Positions 42,077 through 58,979 of a stretch of 64,000 nt of DNA are shown here, piece by piece. The translations under genes were made by a program, and so were the position numbers. The stretch is from Herbaspirillum sp. LeCh32-8 (GTDB lineage Bacteria > Pseudomonadota > Gammaproteobacteria > Burkholderiales > Burkholderiaceae_D). Below the pieces are notes generated by a model that worked only from the letters and a program-made list of their open reading frames with translations, made no database searches and had not been told where the DNA came from. Location: assembly GCF_017814915.1 (NCBI RefSeq), contig NZ_JAGIPZ010000006.1:186001-250000 (forward strand), read 5' to 3'. Position 1 is the first letter of the stretch, and each line of letters opens with the position of its first letter.

Positions 42077-42675
42077 CTTTCAATGAACTGAGCCTGTTGC
42101 GCCCGGACCTGGCGTTCATCGCGCACTGGGTGCGCGAGCAATCCAATGTGCTGGACCTGGGCTGCGGCGACGGCGTGATGCTGGACTACCTGCAGAGCGA
42201 CAAGCAGTGCGCAGGATATGGCGTGGAGATCGACGACGACCAGATCCCCAAGTGCGTGGCGCGCAACGTGTCGGTGATCCAGCAGGACTTGAACGGCGGG
42301 CTCGCCATGTTCGAGGACAACGCCTTCGACACGGTGTTGTGCCTGTCGGCGCTGCAGATGGTCAAGGACGTCGAGGGCACCTTGCGCGAGATCGCGCGGG
42401 TGGGGCGCGAGGCCACGGTTTCCTTCCCCAACTTCGCGTACTGGCCGCACCGTGTGGCGCTCTTGCGCGGGCGCATGCCGGTGTCCAAATCGCTGCCTTA
42501 CCAATGGTATGATACGCCGAACCTGCGCTGCGCCACGATCAGGGATTTCGAGGCGCTGGCCAACGAGGTCGGGCTGGAGGTGCTGGAATGCGTGGCGCTC
42601 AAGGACGGCAAGCCGGTGCGTTATCTGTCCAACTGGCGTGGCAGCCTGGCGGTGTTCAGGCTGCGCAAGAAGTAA
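42073..42675 (+). CDS. metW: Methionine biosynthesis protein MetW
   Basis: A 200-residue class I methyltransferase-like protein. SAM motif [15 protein letters not shown], then [28 protein letters not shown], and the [20 protein letters not shown] block typical of MetW. MetW is always paired with MetX in this lineage, and biochemical work in other bacteria shows it is needed for MetX activity. Translationally coupled to metX by a 4-bp overlap. Confidence 0.94.
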   Translation: MTFNELSLLRPDLAFIAHWVREQSNVLDLGCGDGVMLDYLQSDKQCAGYGVEIDDDQIPKCVARNVSVIQQDLNGGLAMFEDNAFDTVLCLSALQMVKDVEGTLREIARVGREATVSFPNFAYWPHRVALLRGRMPVSKSLPYQWYDTPNLRCATIRDFEALANEVGLEVLECVALKDGKPVRYLSNWRGSLAVFRLRKK

Positions 42676-42787
42676 GCCCGCCGGCCATCTTCTCGCCCTC
42701 CCTGCCTATCCCCGAACGCCGGTTCGACCGCGGCATGTCCGCCGGCCACCGGCGTTTTTCTTTTCTTCTTCTGATTCGGTTTCGCCC

Positions 42788-44050
42788 ATGACCGCACCCG
42801 CCGCTTCCTGGCGTCAATACCTCAACCGGCGCATGCTGATCTGCGTATTCCTCGGTTTCACTTCCGGCCTGCCTTTGTTCATCCTGCTGTCGCTGCTGCA
42901 GGCCTGGCTGGCCAAGTCGGGCCTGAACGTGAAGACGCTCGGCCTGTTCGCGCTGGTGATGTTCCCTTACACCTGGAAGTTCGTCTGGTCGCCGCTGATG
43001 GATCGCTTCCATTTCGGCCGTATGGGGCGCCGGCGCGGCTGGATGTTCTTCACGCAGCTGCTGCTGTTTCTCGGCATCGGCGCCATGGGCATGCTCGATC
43101 CGCAGACCGAAGTCGGCGCCATCGCATTCATGGCGTCGGTGGTGGCCTTCCTTTCGGCCAGCCAGGACATCGCCATCGACGCCTATCGGCGCGAGATCCT
43201 GCCGGACGAAGAATTGGGTCTGGGCAGCGCCATCCACGTCAACGCCTATAAGCTGTCCGGCATGGTGCCGGGCGCGCTGTCGCTGGTGCTGGCCGACCAG
43301 ATGCCGTGGACCAGCGTGTTCTGGATCACCGCCGCCTTCATGCTGCCGGGCCTGCTGTGCTCGCTGTTGGTGACGGAGCCCAAGGTCTACGGCGCGCCGC
43401 CCAAGAACCTGTCCGAGGCGGTGGTGCTGCCGTTCCGCGAATTCATCGCGCGCGGCGGCTGGCGCAATGCGCTGTGGGTGCTGGGCTTCATCTTCCTCTA
43501 CAAGCTGGGCGACAGCATGGCTACTGCGCTGGCCACCAAGTTCTATATCGACCTCGGCTTTTCGATGACCGAGATCGGCGTGGTCTCCAAGACCACCAGC
43601 CTGTGGGCCAGCGTGGCCGGCGGCATCCTCGGCGGCATCTGGATGGTGAAGCTGGGCATCAATCGCGGCTTGTGGGTGTTCGGCGTGCTGCAGGCGATTC
43701 CGATCCTGGGCTTTGCCTGGCTGGCCCATGTCGGCGCCAGCCTGCCGGTGCTGGCCGCGGTGATCGGCGTGGAGGCCTTCGGCGTGGGGCTGGGGACCAC
43801 CGCATTCGTGGCCTACATCATGCGCGAGACCGATCCGCGCTACACGGCGACCCAGTTTGCGCTGTTCACTAGTTTGATGGCGGTGCCCCGGACTTTCGTC
43901 AATTCTTCGGTCGGATATATCGTGGCGGAAACAGGCTGGTTAAATTTTTTTATCATTTGCTTCGTTCTGGCCTTGCCTGGAATGCTGATGTTGCCTAGAA
44001 TTGCGCCCTGGAATGAAAAGCCGGTTGAGTCGCAGACAACAAAAGCCTGA
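42788..44050 (+). CDS. ampG: AmpG-like MFS permease
   Basis: A 420-residue major facilitator with about 12-14 hydrophobic segments. It opens RRMLICVFLGFTSGLPLFILLSLLQAWL and contains WSPLMDRFHFGRMGRRRGWM and SASQDIAIDAYRREILPDEELGLGSA, both characteristic of AmpG, the importer of anhydro-muropeptides for cell-wall recycling. Length falls between E. coli AmpG (491) and shorter homologues. It lies 112 bp after metW; a separate promoter is likely, but none was identified. Confidence 0.88.
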   Translation: MTAPAASWRQYLNRRMLICVFLGFTSGLPLFILLSLLQAWLAKSGLNVKTLGLFALVMFPYTWKFVWSPLMDRFHFGRMGRRRGWMFFTQLLLFLGIGAMGMLDPQTEVGAIAFMASVVAFLSASQDIAIDAYRREILPDEELGLGSAIHVNAYKLSGMVPGALSLVLADQMPWTSVFWITAAFMLPGLLCSLLVTEPKVYGAPPKNLSEAVVLPFREFIARGGWRNALWVLGFIFLYKLGDSMATALATKFYIDLGFSMTEIGVVSKTTSLWASVAGGILGGIWMVKLGINRGLWVFGVLQAIPILGFAWLAHVGASLPVLAAVIGVEAFGVGLGTTAFVAYIMRETDPRYTATQFALFTSLMAVPRTFVNSSVGYIVAETGWLNFFIICFVLALPGMLMLPRIAPWNEKPVESQTTKA

Positions 44051-44134
44051 AGATTCGAAAAAACGTCGCGGTTCGTTCCTGAGAGCAACTCTCGGGCCTT
44101 CGCTAAAAATATTTGCTTAATTGCTTGTTTTTAG

Positions 44135-44163
44135 TTGACAACCAAAAGATGTTCCTCTATAGT
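44135..44163 (+). promoter_or_regulatory. Strong sigma-70 promoter of the tRNA-tuf cluster
   Basis: -35 TTGACA (44135-44140), 17-bp spacer, -10 TATAGT (44158-44163). The spacing and -35 are consensus; the start is expected near 44170, ten bases before tRNA-Tyr. The AT-rich sequence upstream (TTTGCTTAATTGCTTG) could act as an UP element. Confidence 0.88.
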
Positions 44164-44179
44164 TTTGAGTTCCCTGCGA

Positions 44180-44265
44180 GGAGAGGTGGCCGAGTGGTTA
44201 ATGGCAGCAGACTGTAAATCTGCCCTCTTACGAGTACGCTGGTTCGAATCCAGCCCTCTCCACCA
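44180..44265 (+). tRNA. tRNA-Tyr (GTA)
   Basis: 86 nt including encoded CCA. Acceptor GGAGAGG/CCTCTCC, anticodon GTA in ACTGTAAAT, T-arm GGTTCGAATCC and the long variable arm expected of a class II tRNA. First gene of the cluster. Confidence 0.97.
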
Positions 44266-44334
44266 TAAGGCCGGGAAGTAAAAAGAAGTTCGCGACAAAA
44301 AGTCGCGGCGGATGTGAAGTGAAAGTTGGTCCTC

Positions 44335-44408
44335 GCGGGTGTAGCTCAATGGTAGAGCTGAAGCCTTCCAAGCTTAAGACGAGGGTTCGATTCCCTTCAC
44401 CCGCTCCA
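44335..44408 (+). tRNA. tRNA-Gly (TCC)
   Basis: 74 nt including encoded CCA. Acceptor GCGGGTG/CACCCGC, anticodon TCC in CCTTCCAAG, T-arm GGTTCGATTCC. It follows tRNA-Tyr by 69 bp, with a CGCGAC/GTCGCG hairpin between them that may aid processing. Confidence 0.97.
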
Positions 44409-44454
44409 AGTTTTGGTTCGGTTGCATGTTTGGTTGTTGTGCAATCGACAAAAT

Positions 44455-44529
<75 letters not shown>

Positions 44530-44610
44530 GTTTTGAGTCGTACGCTATAGCAGGTCAGCAATCGGTCGGGCGTGTTGCCTGGACATTCTCATCAAATTTA
44601 GGAGTCTAAA

Positions 44611-45801
<1,191 letters not shown>

Positions 45802-45876
45802 GATCAAGCAGCAAAACACCTTGCCGCGGTGCGAATTTCGTATCGCGGCATTCGTGTCTCAATCGCGAGTTTTTGT

Positions 45877-45952
45877 AGGGGCGTAGCTCAATTGGCAGAG
45901 CGTCGGTCTCCAAAACCGAAGGTTGGGGGTTCGAGGCCCTCCGCCCCTGCCA
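45877..45952 (+). tRNA. tRNA-Trp (CCA)
   Basis: 76 nt including encoded CCA. Acceptor AGGGGCG/CGCCCCT, anticodon CCA in TCTCCAAAA, T-arm GGTTCGAGGCC. It lies between tuf and secE, as in many Proteobacteria. Confidence 0.97.
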
Positions 45953-45984
45953 CCGAATCTGGTGCAGGGTACAGAAAGTAAGCA

Positions 45985-46365
45985 ATGTCTAACCAGCCAG
46001 TCCAAACCGTCAACACCTCCAACGACAAGATCAAGATTGCCCTGGCAATCGTGGCTGTCGTCGCAGGCGTGGTCGGTTTTTTTGTGTTGTCTGATCAAGC
46101 GACCCCGGTGCGCGCCGCCGCCCTGGTCGCAGGTCTGCTGGTGGCTGTGGCATTTGCCTGGACCTCTGCACAAGGCCGCGGCTTTGTCGGTTTCGCCAAG
46201 GAGTCCGTGCGCGAAACCAAGAAGGTCGTCTGGCCCACCCGCAAGGAAGCGATGCAGATCACCGCGGTGGTGTTCGCATTCGTGCTGATCATGGCGATCT
46301 TCCTGTGGGGCACGGACAAGTTGCTCGAGTTCTTGTTGTACGACGTAATTTTGGGCTGGAAATAA
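45985..46365 (+). CDS. secE: Preprotein translocase subunit SecE
   Basis: A 126-residue inner-membrane protein of the SecYEG channel. Three hydrophobic segments (about 12-32, 36-55 and 93-115), with the conserved cytoplasmic amphipathic region [23 protein letters not shown] before the last. This three-segment form matches E. coli. It is followed one base later by nusG. Confidence 0.96.
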   Translation: MSNQPVQTVNTSNDKIKIALAIVAVVAGVVGFFVLSDQATPVRAAALVAGLLVAVAFAWTSAQGRGFVGFAKESVRETKKVVWPTRKEAMQITAVVFAFVLIMAIFLWGTDKLLEFLLYDVILGWK

Positions 46366-46366
46366 C

Positions 46367-46957
46367 ATGAGCGATAGCACACAAGACAGCGCACCGATTG
46401 GTGCGCAAAGCGTTTCAGGCGCCGGAAAAAAGCGCTGGTACGTGGTGCATGCGTATTCCGGCATGGAAAAGAGCGTTCAGCGTGCGCTGACCGAGCGCAT
46501 CACGCGTGCAGGCATGCAGGACCAGTTCGGCCAGATCCTGGTGCCGACCGAAGAAGTCGTGGATATGAAAAACGGTCACAAGTCGGTGACCGAGCGTCGT
46601 TTCTTCCCGGGCTACGTCCTGGTCGAGATGGAAATGACCGACGAAACCTGGCACCTGGTGAAGAACACCAGCAAGGTGACCGGTTTCATCGGCGGCAAGT
46701 CGAATCGTCCGACGCCGCTGCCGCAGCACGAAGTGGATGCGCTGGTGCGCCAGATGCAGGAAGGCGTTGAAAAGCCGCGTCCGAAGGTGCTCTACGAAGT
46801 CGGCGAAATGGTGCGCATCAAGGAAGGCCCGTTCACCGATTTCAACGGCAACGTCGAAGAAGTGAACTACGAAAAATCGCGTGTGCGCGTTTCGGTCACC
46901 ATCTTCGGTCGCGCCACCCCGGTCGAACTCGAGTTCGGCCAGCTGGAAAAAGTCTGA
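46367..46957 (+). CDS. nusG: Transcription termination/antitermination protein NusG
   Basis: A 196-residue protein: NGN domain about 18-130 ([20 protein letters not shown], then [22 protein letters not shown]) and a C-terminal KOW domain ([21 protein letters not shown]). It binds RNA polymerase and Rho or S10. A short Ser/Gln-rich N-terminal extension of about 17 residues precedes the domain. Cotranscribed with secE. Confidence 0.97.
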   Translation: MSDSTQDSAPIGAQSVSGAGKKRWYVVHAYSGMEKSVQRALTERITRAGMQDQFGQILVPTEEVVDMKNGHKSVTERRFFPGYVLVEMEMTDETWHLVKNTSKVTGFIGGKSNRPTPLPQHEVDALVRQMQEGVEKPRPKVLYEVGEMVRIKEGPFTDFNGNVEEVNYEKSRVRVSVTIFGRATPVELEFGQLEKV

Positions 46958-47118
46958 TCCCTTTCCCGGAATCCCGCTTTCTCTGTACAGAATCAGCGCC
47001 CGCAGGAGCGCATCGGACGGGTATCCCCGTTCGCTCAATCCGGCAAGCCGAGGAGCCAAAGTAAAGAGTCGCAAGACGAATGAACCGGCGCTAAAACTCA
47101 ATCAATACAGGAGCCGTC

Positions 47119-47550
47119 ATGGCAAAGAAAATCATCGGTTTTATCAAGCTGCAAGTGCCAGCTGGTAAGGCCAACCCGTCCCCCCCGATCGGTCCTGCGC
47201 TGGGTCAGCGCGGTCTGAACATCATGGAATTCTGCAAGGCCTTCAACGCCCAGACTCAAGGTGTTGAACCGGGTTTGCCGATTCCCGTCGTGATCACCGC
47301 TTTCGCCGACAAGTCCTTCACCTTCGTGATGAAGACCCCGCCGGCAACGATCCTGATCAAGAAGGCCGCCGGCATCCAGAAGGGTTCCGCCAAGCCGCAT
47401 ACCGACAAGGTCGGCAAGATCACCCGCAAGCAAGCGGAAGAGATCGCAACCCAGAAGAAGCCGGACCTGACCGCTGCTGATCTGGAAGCTGCAGTGCGCA
47501 CCATCGCTGGTTCCGCACGTTCGATGGGCATCACGGTGGAGGGTCTGTAA
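47119..47550 (+). CDS. rplK: 50S ribosomal protein L11
   Basis: 143 residues, standard length. [32 protein letters not shown] is the conserved N-terminal domain; TVEGL is the usual end. It binds the GTPase centre of 23S rRNA. GGAG 9 bases before the ATG. Its stop overlaps the rplA start by one base. The 161 bp between nusG and rplK probably carry a separate promoter or the L1 control site. Confidence 0.98.
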   Translation: MAKKIIGFIKLQVPAGKANPSPPIGPALGQRGLNIMEFCKAFNAQTQGVEPGLPIPVVITAFADKSFTFVMKTPPATILIKKAAGIQKGSAKPHTDKVGKITRKQAEEIATQKKPDLTAADLEAAVRTIAGSARSMGITVEGL

Positions 47551-48245
47551 TGGCTAAGGTATCCAAGCGCATGAAGGCATTGAAGGAAAAGGTCGATCGT
47601 ACCAAGGCCTATCCGTTCGACAACGCCGTTTCCCTGATCAAGGAATTCGCCACTGCCAAGTTCAACGAGTCGATCGACGTCTCGGTGCAATTGGGCGTGG
47701 ACGCCAAGAAGTCCGACCAAGTGGTCCGTGGCTCCGTGGTGCTGCCGGCTGGTACCGGCAAGACCGTTCGCGTGGCCGTGTTCGCCTCCGGCGACAAGGC
47801 TGAGGCTGCCAAGGCAGCCGGCGCCGACGTGGTCGGCATGGAAGATCTGGCAGAGCGCGTGAAGGCCGGCGACATGCCGTTCGACATCGTGATCGCTTCG
47901 CCGGACACCATGCGTATCGTCGGTACCCTGGGTCAGATCCTGGGTCCCCGCGGCCTGATGCCGAACCCGAAGGTCGGCACCGTGACCCCGGACGTCGCTA
48001 CCGCCGTCAAGAACGCCAAGGCTGGTCAGGTTCAGTACCGTACCGACAAGTCGGGCATCATCCACGCTACCATCGGCCGCAAGTCGTTCTCCGATGCCGA
48101 TCTGAAGGCCAACCTGCTGGCCCTGATCGACGCCCTGAACAAGGCCAAGCCGGCTTCGAGCAAGGGTATCTACCTGCGCAAGATCGCACTGTCGTCCACC
48201 ATGGGTGCCGGCGTGCGTGTCGACCAGGCTTCCCTGGCTGGCTAA
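47550..48245 (+). CDS. rplA: 50S ribosomal protein L1
   Basis: 231 residues, standard length. [23 protein letters not shown] opens it; the conserved [19 protein letters not shown] and [22 protein letters not shown] are present. L1 binds 23S rRNA and typically represses its own operon at the rplK leader. Overlaps rplK by one base (TAATG). Confidence 0.98.
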   Translation: MAKVSKRMKALKEKVDRTKAYPFDNAVSLIKEFATAKFNESIDVSVQLGVDAKKSDQVVRGSVVLPAGTGKTVRVAVFASGDKAEAAKAAGADVVGMEDLAERVKAGDMPFDIVIASPDTMRIVGTLGQILGPRGLMPNPKVGTVTPDVATAVKNAKAGQVQYRTDKSGIIHATIGRKSFSDADLKANLLALIDALNKAKPASSKGIYLRKIALSSTMGAGVRVDQASLAG

Positions 48246-48573
48246 GAAGGAATCAAGTCCCCGCACTCCGGTTGGAGCGCGGGGCGCATCTTTGGGCTGT
48301 AGCGGTTGAAGCTGATCGCTGCAGGCAATCAAAGACCGTTGGGCGGACATCGGCAGCAACAACGCCGGGAGAAGTTAAACAGAGCGCATGCAAATGCAAT
48401 CGACCCAACGCAGATGGTGAACCCGAACAAGTTTTGTAGTCTCAGGCAGCGAATCGAGCTTTGCTCTATGCTGCAATGAACTCCTAAACCTCGGACGCCG
48501 TGTTCGAACCGGTGTAAGGCAAGCAGGCATCTTCGCCTGTGTCGTCGCCGAGCACTATTTTTGGAGGTTGATC
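48246..48573 (+). promoter_or_regulatory. rplJ leader region with hairpin
   Basis: 328 bp between rplA and rplJ. A stable hairpin lies at 48259-48284: CCCCGC-A-CTCC, GGTT loop, GGAG-C-GCGGGG, just after the rplA stop; no T run follows. In other bacteria the long leader here carries an rplJL promoter and the L10-L7/L12 autoregulatory site. The rest has no gene and no element I could fold with certainty. Confidence 0.55.
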
Positions 48574-49071
48574 TTGAGTCTCAATCTGAATGACAAGAAG
48601 GCCGTTGTCGCCGAAGTTTCCGCGAAAGTTGCAACCGCGCAAACTATCGTCGTGGCCGAATACCGTGGCATCCAGGTTGGTTCCTTGACGCAACTGCGCG
48701 CACAAGCGCGTGCCCAAGGCGTGTACCTGCGCGTGTTGAAAAACACGCTGGCTCGTCGCGCTGTTGAAGGCACCCAGTTTGCCGACCTCGCCTCGCAACT
48801 GACCGGTCCGCTGATCTACTCGATCTCGGAAGACGCCGTGGCCGCTGCCAAAGTCGTGTCCGACTTTGCCAAGACCAACGACAAGCTGGTTGTGAAGGCA
48901 GGTAACTTCGCAGGCAAGCAGCTGGATAAGGCTGCTGTTGCTGCGTTGGCAAACATCCCGTCCCGCGAAGTTCTGCTGGCCCAGGTTCTGGGCATGATGC
49001 AGGCTCCCGTGTCGGGCTTTGCTCGCGCCTTGGCTGCTCTGGCAGCCAAGAAGGAAGCCGAAGCCGCATGA
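48574..49071 (+). CDS. rplJ: 50S ribosomal protein L10
   Basis: 165 residues. It starts at a TTG (TTG AGT CTC AAT) placed 6 bases after GGAGG; a TTG two codons earlier directly abuts GGAGG and is too close. The protein [15 protein letters not shown] has the expected L10 N terminus. The C terminus binds L7/L12. Ends in a Lys/Glu/Ala-rich tail. Confidence 0.96.
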   Translation: MSLNLNDKKAVVAEVSAKVATAQTIVVAEYRGIQVGSLTQLRAQARAQGVYLRVLKNTLARRAVEGTQFADLASQLTGPLIYSISEDAVAAAKVVSDFAKTNDKLVVKAGNFAGKQLDKAAVAALANIPSREVLLAQVLGMMQAPVSGFARALAALAAKKEAEAA

Positions 49072-49165
49072 TGCACGGCCGCCATGGGCGGCCAGCTCTG
49101 CAGTTTCGACGTTCCGCGTCACTACCAATCTGATGTTATTACCGAAATAAATTTAGGAGTTTCAA

Positions 49166-49546
49166 ATGGCAATTAGCAAAGAAGACATCCTGGAAGCCGT
49201 TGGCGCGCTGTCCGTGATGGAACTGAATGACCTGGTCAAGGCATTCGAAGAGAAGTTTGGTGTTTCCGCTGCCGCTATGGCCGCTCCGGCCGCCGGTGGC
49301 GCTGCTGGTGGTGGTGCTGCCGCTGCTGAAGAACAGACCGAATTCACCGTGGTTCTGGCTGAAGTCGGCGCCAACAAGGTCGGCGTCATCAAGGCCGTGC
49401 GTGAAATCACCGGTCTGGGCCTGAAGGAAGCCAAGGATCTGGTCGACGGTGCACCGAAGCCGCTGAAGGAAGGTGTTGCCAAGGCTGACGCCGAAGCTGC
49501 CAAGAAGAAGCTGGAAGAAGCTGGCGCCAAGGCCGAACTGAAGTAA
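49166..49546 (+). CDS. rplL: 50S ribosomal protein L7/L12
   Basis: 126 residues: N-terminal dimerisation domain, Ala/Gly hinge ([18 protein letters not shown]), and C-terminal factor-binding domain ([27 protein letters not shown]). Forms the ribosomal stalk. TTAGGAG precedes the ATG. Highly biased codon use. Confidence 0.98.
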   Translation: MAISKEDILEAVGALSVMELNDLVKAFEEKFGVSAAAMAAPAAGGAAGGGAAAAEEQTEFTVVLAEVGANKVGVIKAVREITGLGLKEAKDLVDGAPKPLKEGVAKADAEAAKKKLEEAGAKAELK

Positions 49547-49594
49547 TTCTCTTGCCTTCCAAAGGCTAGTTTATTACTCCGGAGTCAAAGTGCA

Positions 49595-49616
49595 GAATCC
49601 CTTGAAAAAGGGATTC
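49595..49616 (+). promoter_or_regulatory. Hairpin in the rplL-rpoB spacer
   Basis: A perfect 9-bp stem GAATCCCTT/AAGGGATTC with a GAAA tetraloop, 48 bp after rplL; no T run follows. In E. coli this spacer carries a partial attenuator and an RNase III site that lower rpoB expression relative to rplL; this hairpin is a candidate for the same role. The remainder of the 294-bp spacer has no gene. Confidence 0.6.
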
Positions 49617-49840
49617 GGCTTTGGCTCCTTTGTCGTTTCTTATTTTTGTACGTCGTTTGTGCGCTGCAATCTTTCCCCGCCCGCAATGCTCGGAATATTA
49701 AGCGCGAACGAAGCAAAAAACTAGGGTAGAAACTTGAAGATTTGAGTTGCCGGTTTTCCGGGTCTGCATGTCCCCCCGCAGGCCGCGCGGTTTGATCGAA
49801 TCTTGAACTCTCTATCCTTCCTGTCACTCACGGAGTGTCC

Positions 49841-53947
<4,107 letters not shown>

Positions 53948-54229
53948 TGTAACAGGGGATGCATGGCGCCACGCCGTGCATCCCCGCCGGCGCTTTGAAC
54001 GGCCGGCGAAGACAAGAATTCAAGAAGTCAAAGCAGTAGAGTCGCCGGCGCTATATCGCAATGTTGCATATACGCCGGTTATTCATTAGGCCGGGGAGGT
54101 CTGTCCCGGTACCGAGCGGAACCAGAAGACGAGAAGTCTTCAAGGCTCTCCCGCCGGTGCGAACAGGGTTCAGCAGGGTGAACCGGCCCACACGTAAATT
54201 TAGTTTTTTCACGCCAACTGGAGTGATAC
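53948..54229 (+). other. 282-bp rpoB-rpoC spacer with strong hairpins
   Basis: A 14-bp, nearly perfect hairpin at 53955-53985 (GGGGATGCATGGCG, CCA, CGCCGTGCATCCCC) is followed directly by a smaller GCCGGC dyad (53986-54007). The rest, up to the ACTGGAG ribosome site, contains no credible gene. rpoB-rpoC spacers are usually near 60-110 bp, so this is long. The hairpins lack a T run and probably tune or protect the message. Confidence 0.6.
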
Positions 54230-58471
<4,242 letters not shown>

Positions 58472-58530
58472 GTTGTCCGCTGAGGCGACCGGAACATCGG
58501 TCGTCTCGCCGCAAGCGCCATGCAAGACAG

Positions 58531-58566
58531 AACGGCGCCGGAAGAAATTCCGGCGCCGTTTTTTTC
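58531..58566 (+). terminator. Rho-independent terminator of rpoC
   Basis: A 13-bp stem AACGGCGCCGGAA/TTCCGGCGCCGTT around a GAAA tetraloop, then five further T, 60 bp after the rpoC stop. It ends the secE/rplK-rpoC supercluster. Confidence 0.95.
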
Positions 58567-58756
58567 GTCCTGAGAATAGGGATCTGCGCTCGCGCTGTCC
58601 GTCGGAATGCCAAGGGATAAATCGACGTTTGCCGACGCAGGCGGTGGAGCGACGTGTTTCGTGTCCTGTCGAGACGGCCGGCTATTGCAAGGCATCACAC
58701 GGCACCTATCAGTGCTGTGCGCATACCCGTCATATGCGAGCAGGATCAAGTCGGGA

Positions 58757-58785
58757 TTGCCTAAATTCGCGCAATCTCTTATCAT
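58757..58785 (+). promoter_or_regulatory. Sigma-70 promoter of the heme receptor operon
   Basis: -35 TTGCCT (58757-58762), 17-bp spacer, -10 TATCAT (58780-58785). Expected start near 58792, inside the Fur-like sequence, which fits direct repression by Fur with iron. Confidence 0.65.
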
Positions 58786-58789
58786 CTTC

Positions 58790-58836
58790 AAATAATAATT
58801 ATTCTCATTTGAGTTGCCTCAAAAAAATAATTATCA
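58790..58836 (+). promoter_or_regulatory. Fur-box-like AT-rich operator
   Basis: AATAATAATTATTCTCATT (58791-58809) matches the Fur consensus at about 12 of 19 positions, and AATAATTATCA (58826-58836) is a second half-site-like stretch. It stands out as an AT island in GC-rich DNA right after the promoter. The remaining leader to the receptor start (58837-58979) has an AAGGAGG ribosome-site-like sequence at 58914-58920 with no ATG, GTG or TTG 4-10 bases after it. Confidence 0.7.
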
Positions 58837-58979
58837 CGTCCCGACTTGCGCGCTCAGGCTTCGTATTCCGCTCCGGGGAGCGGTGAATTGCGTTGCCGTC
58901 GCCACAACGCGCAAGGAGGATTCAACATCGAGGTAGCCAGCCGACGCTAGTAACCGATCCATAGAAGGGGTGGTTACCA

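Noticed and set aside
44291-44307. CGCGAC/GTCGCG hairpin between tRNA genes as a terminator
   Set aside because: Only a 6-bp stem with no T run within a tRNA cluster that must be read through; more likely a processing spacer.
48568-48573. TTG at 48568 as the rplJ start
   Set aside because: It abuts GGAGG with no spacing; the TTG at 48574 has six bases of spacing and gives the usual L10 N terminus.
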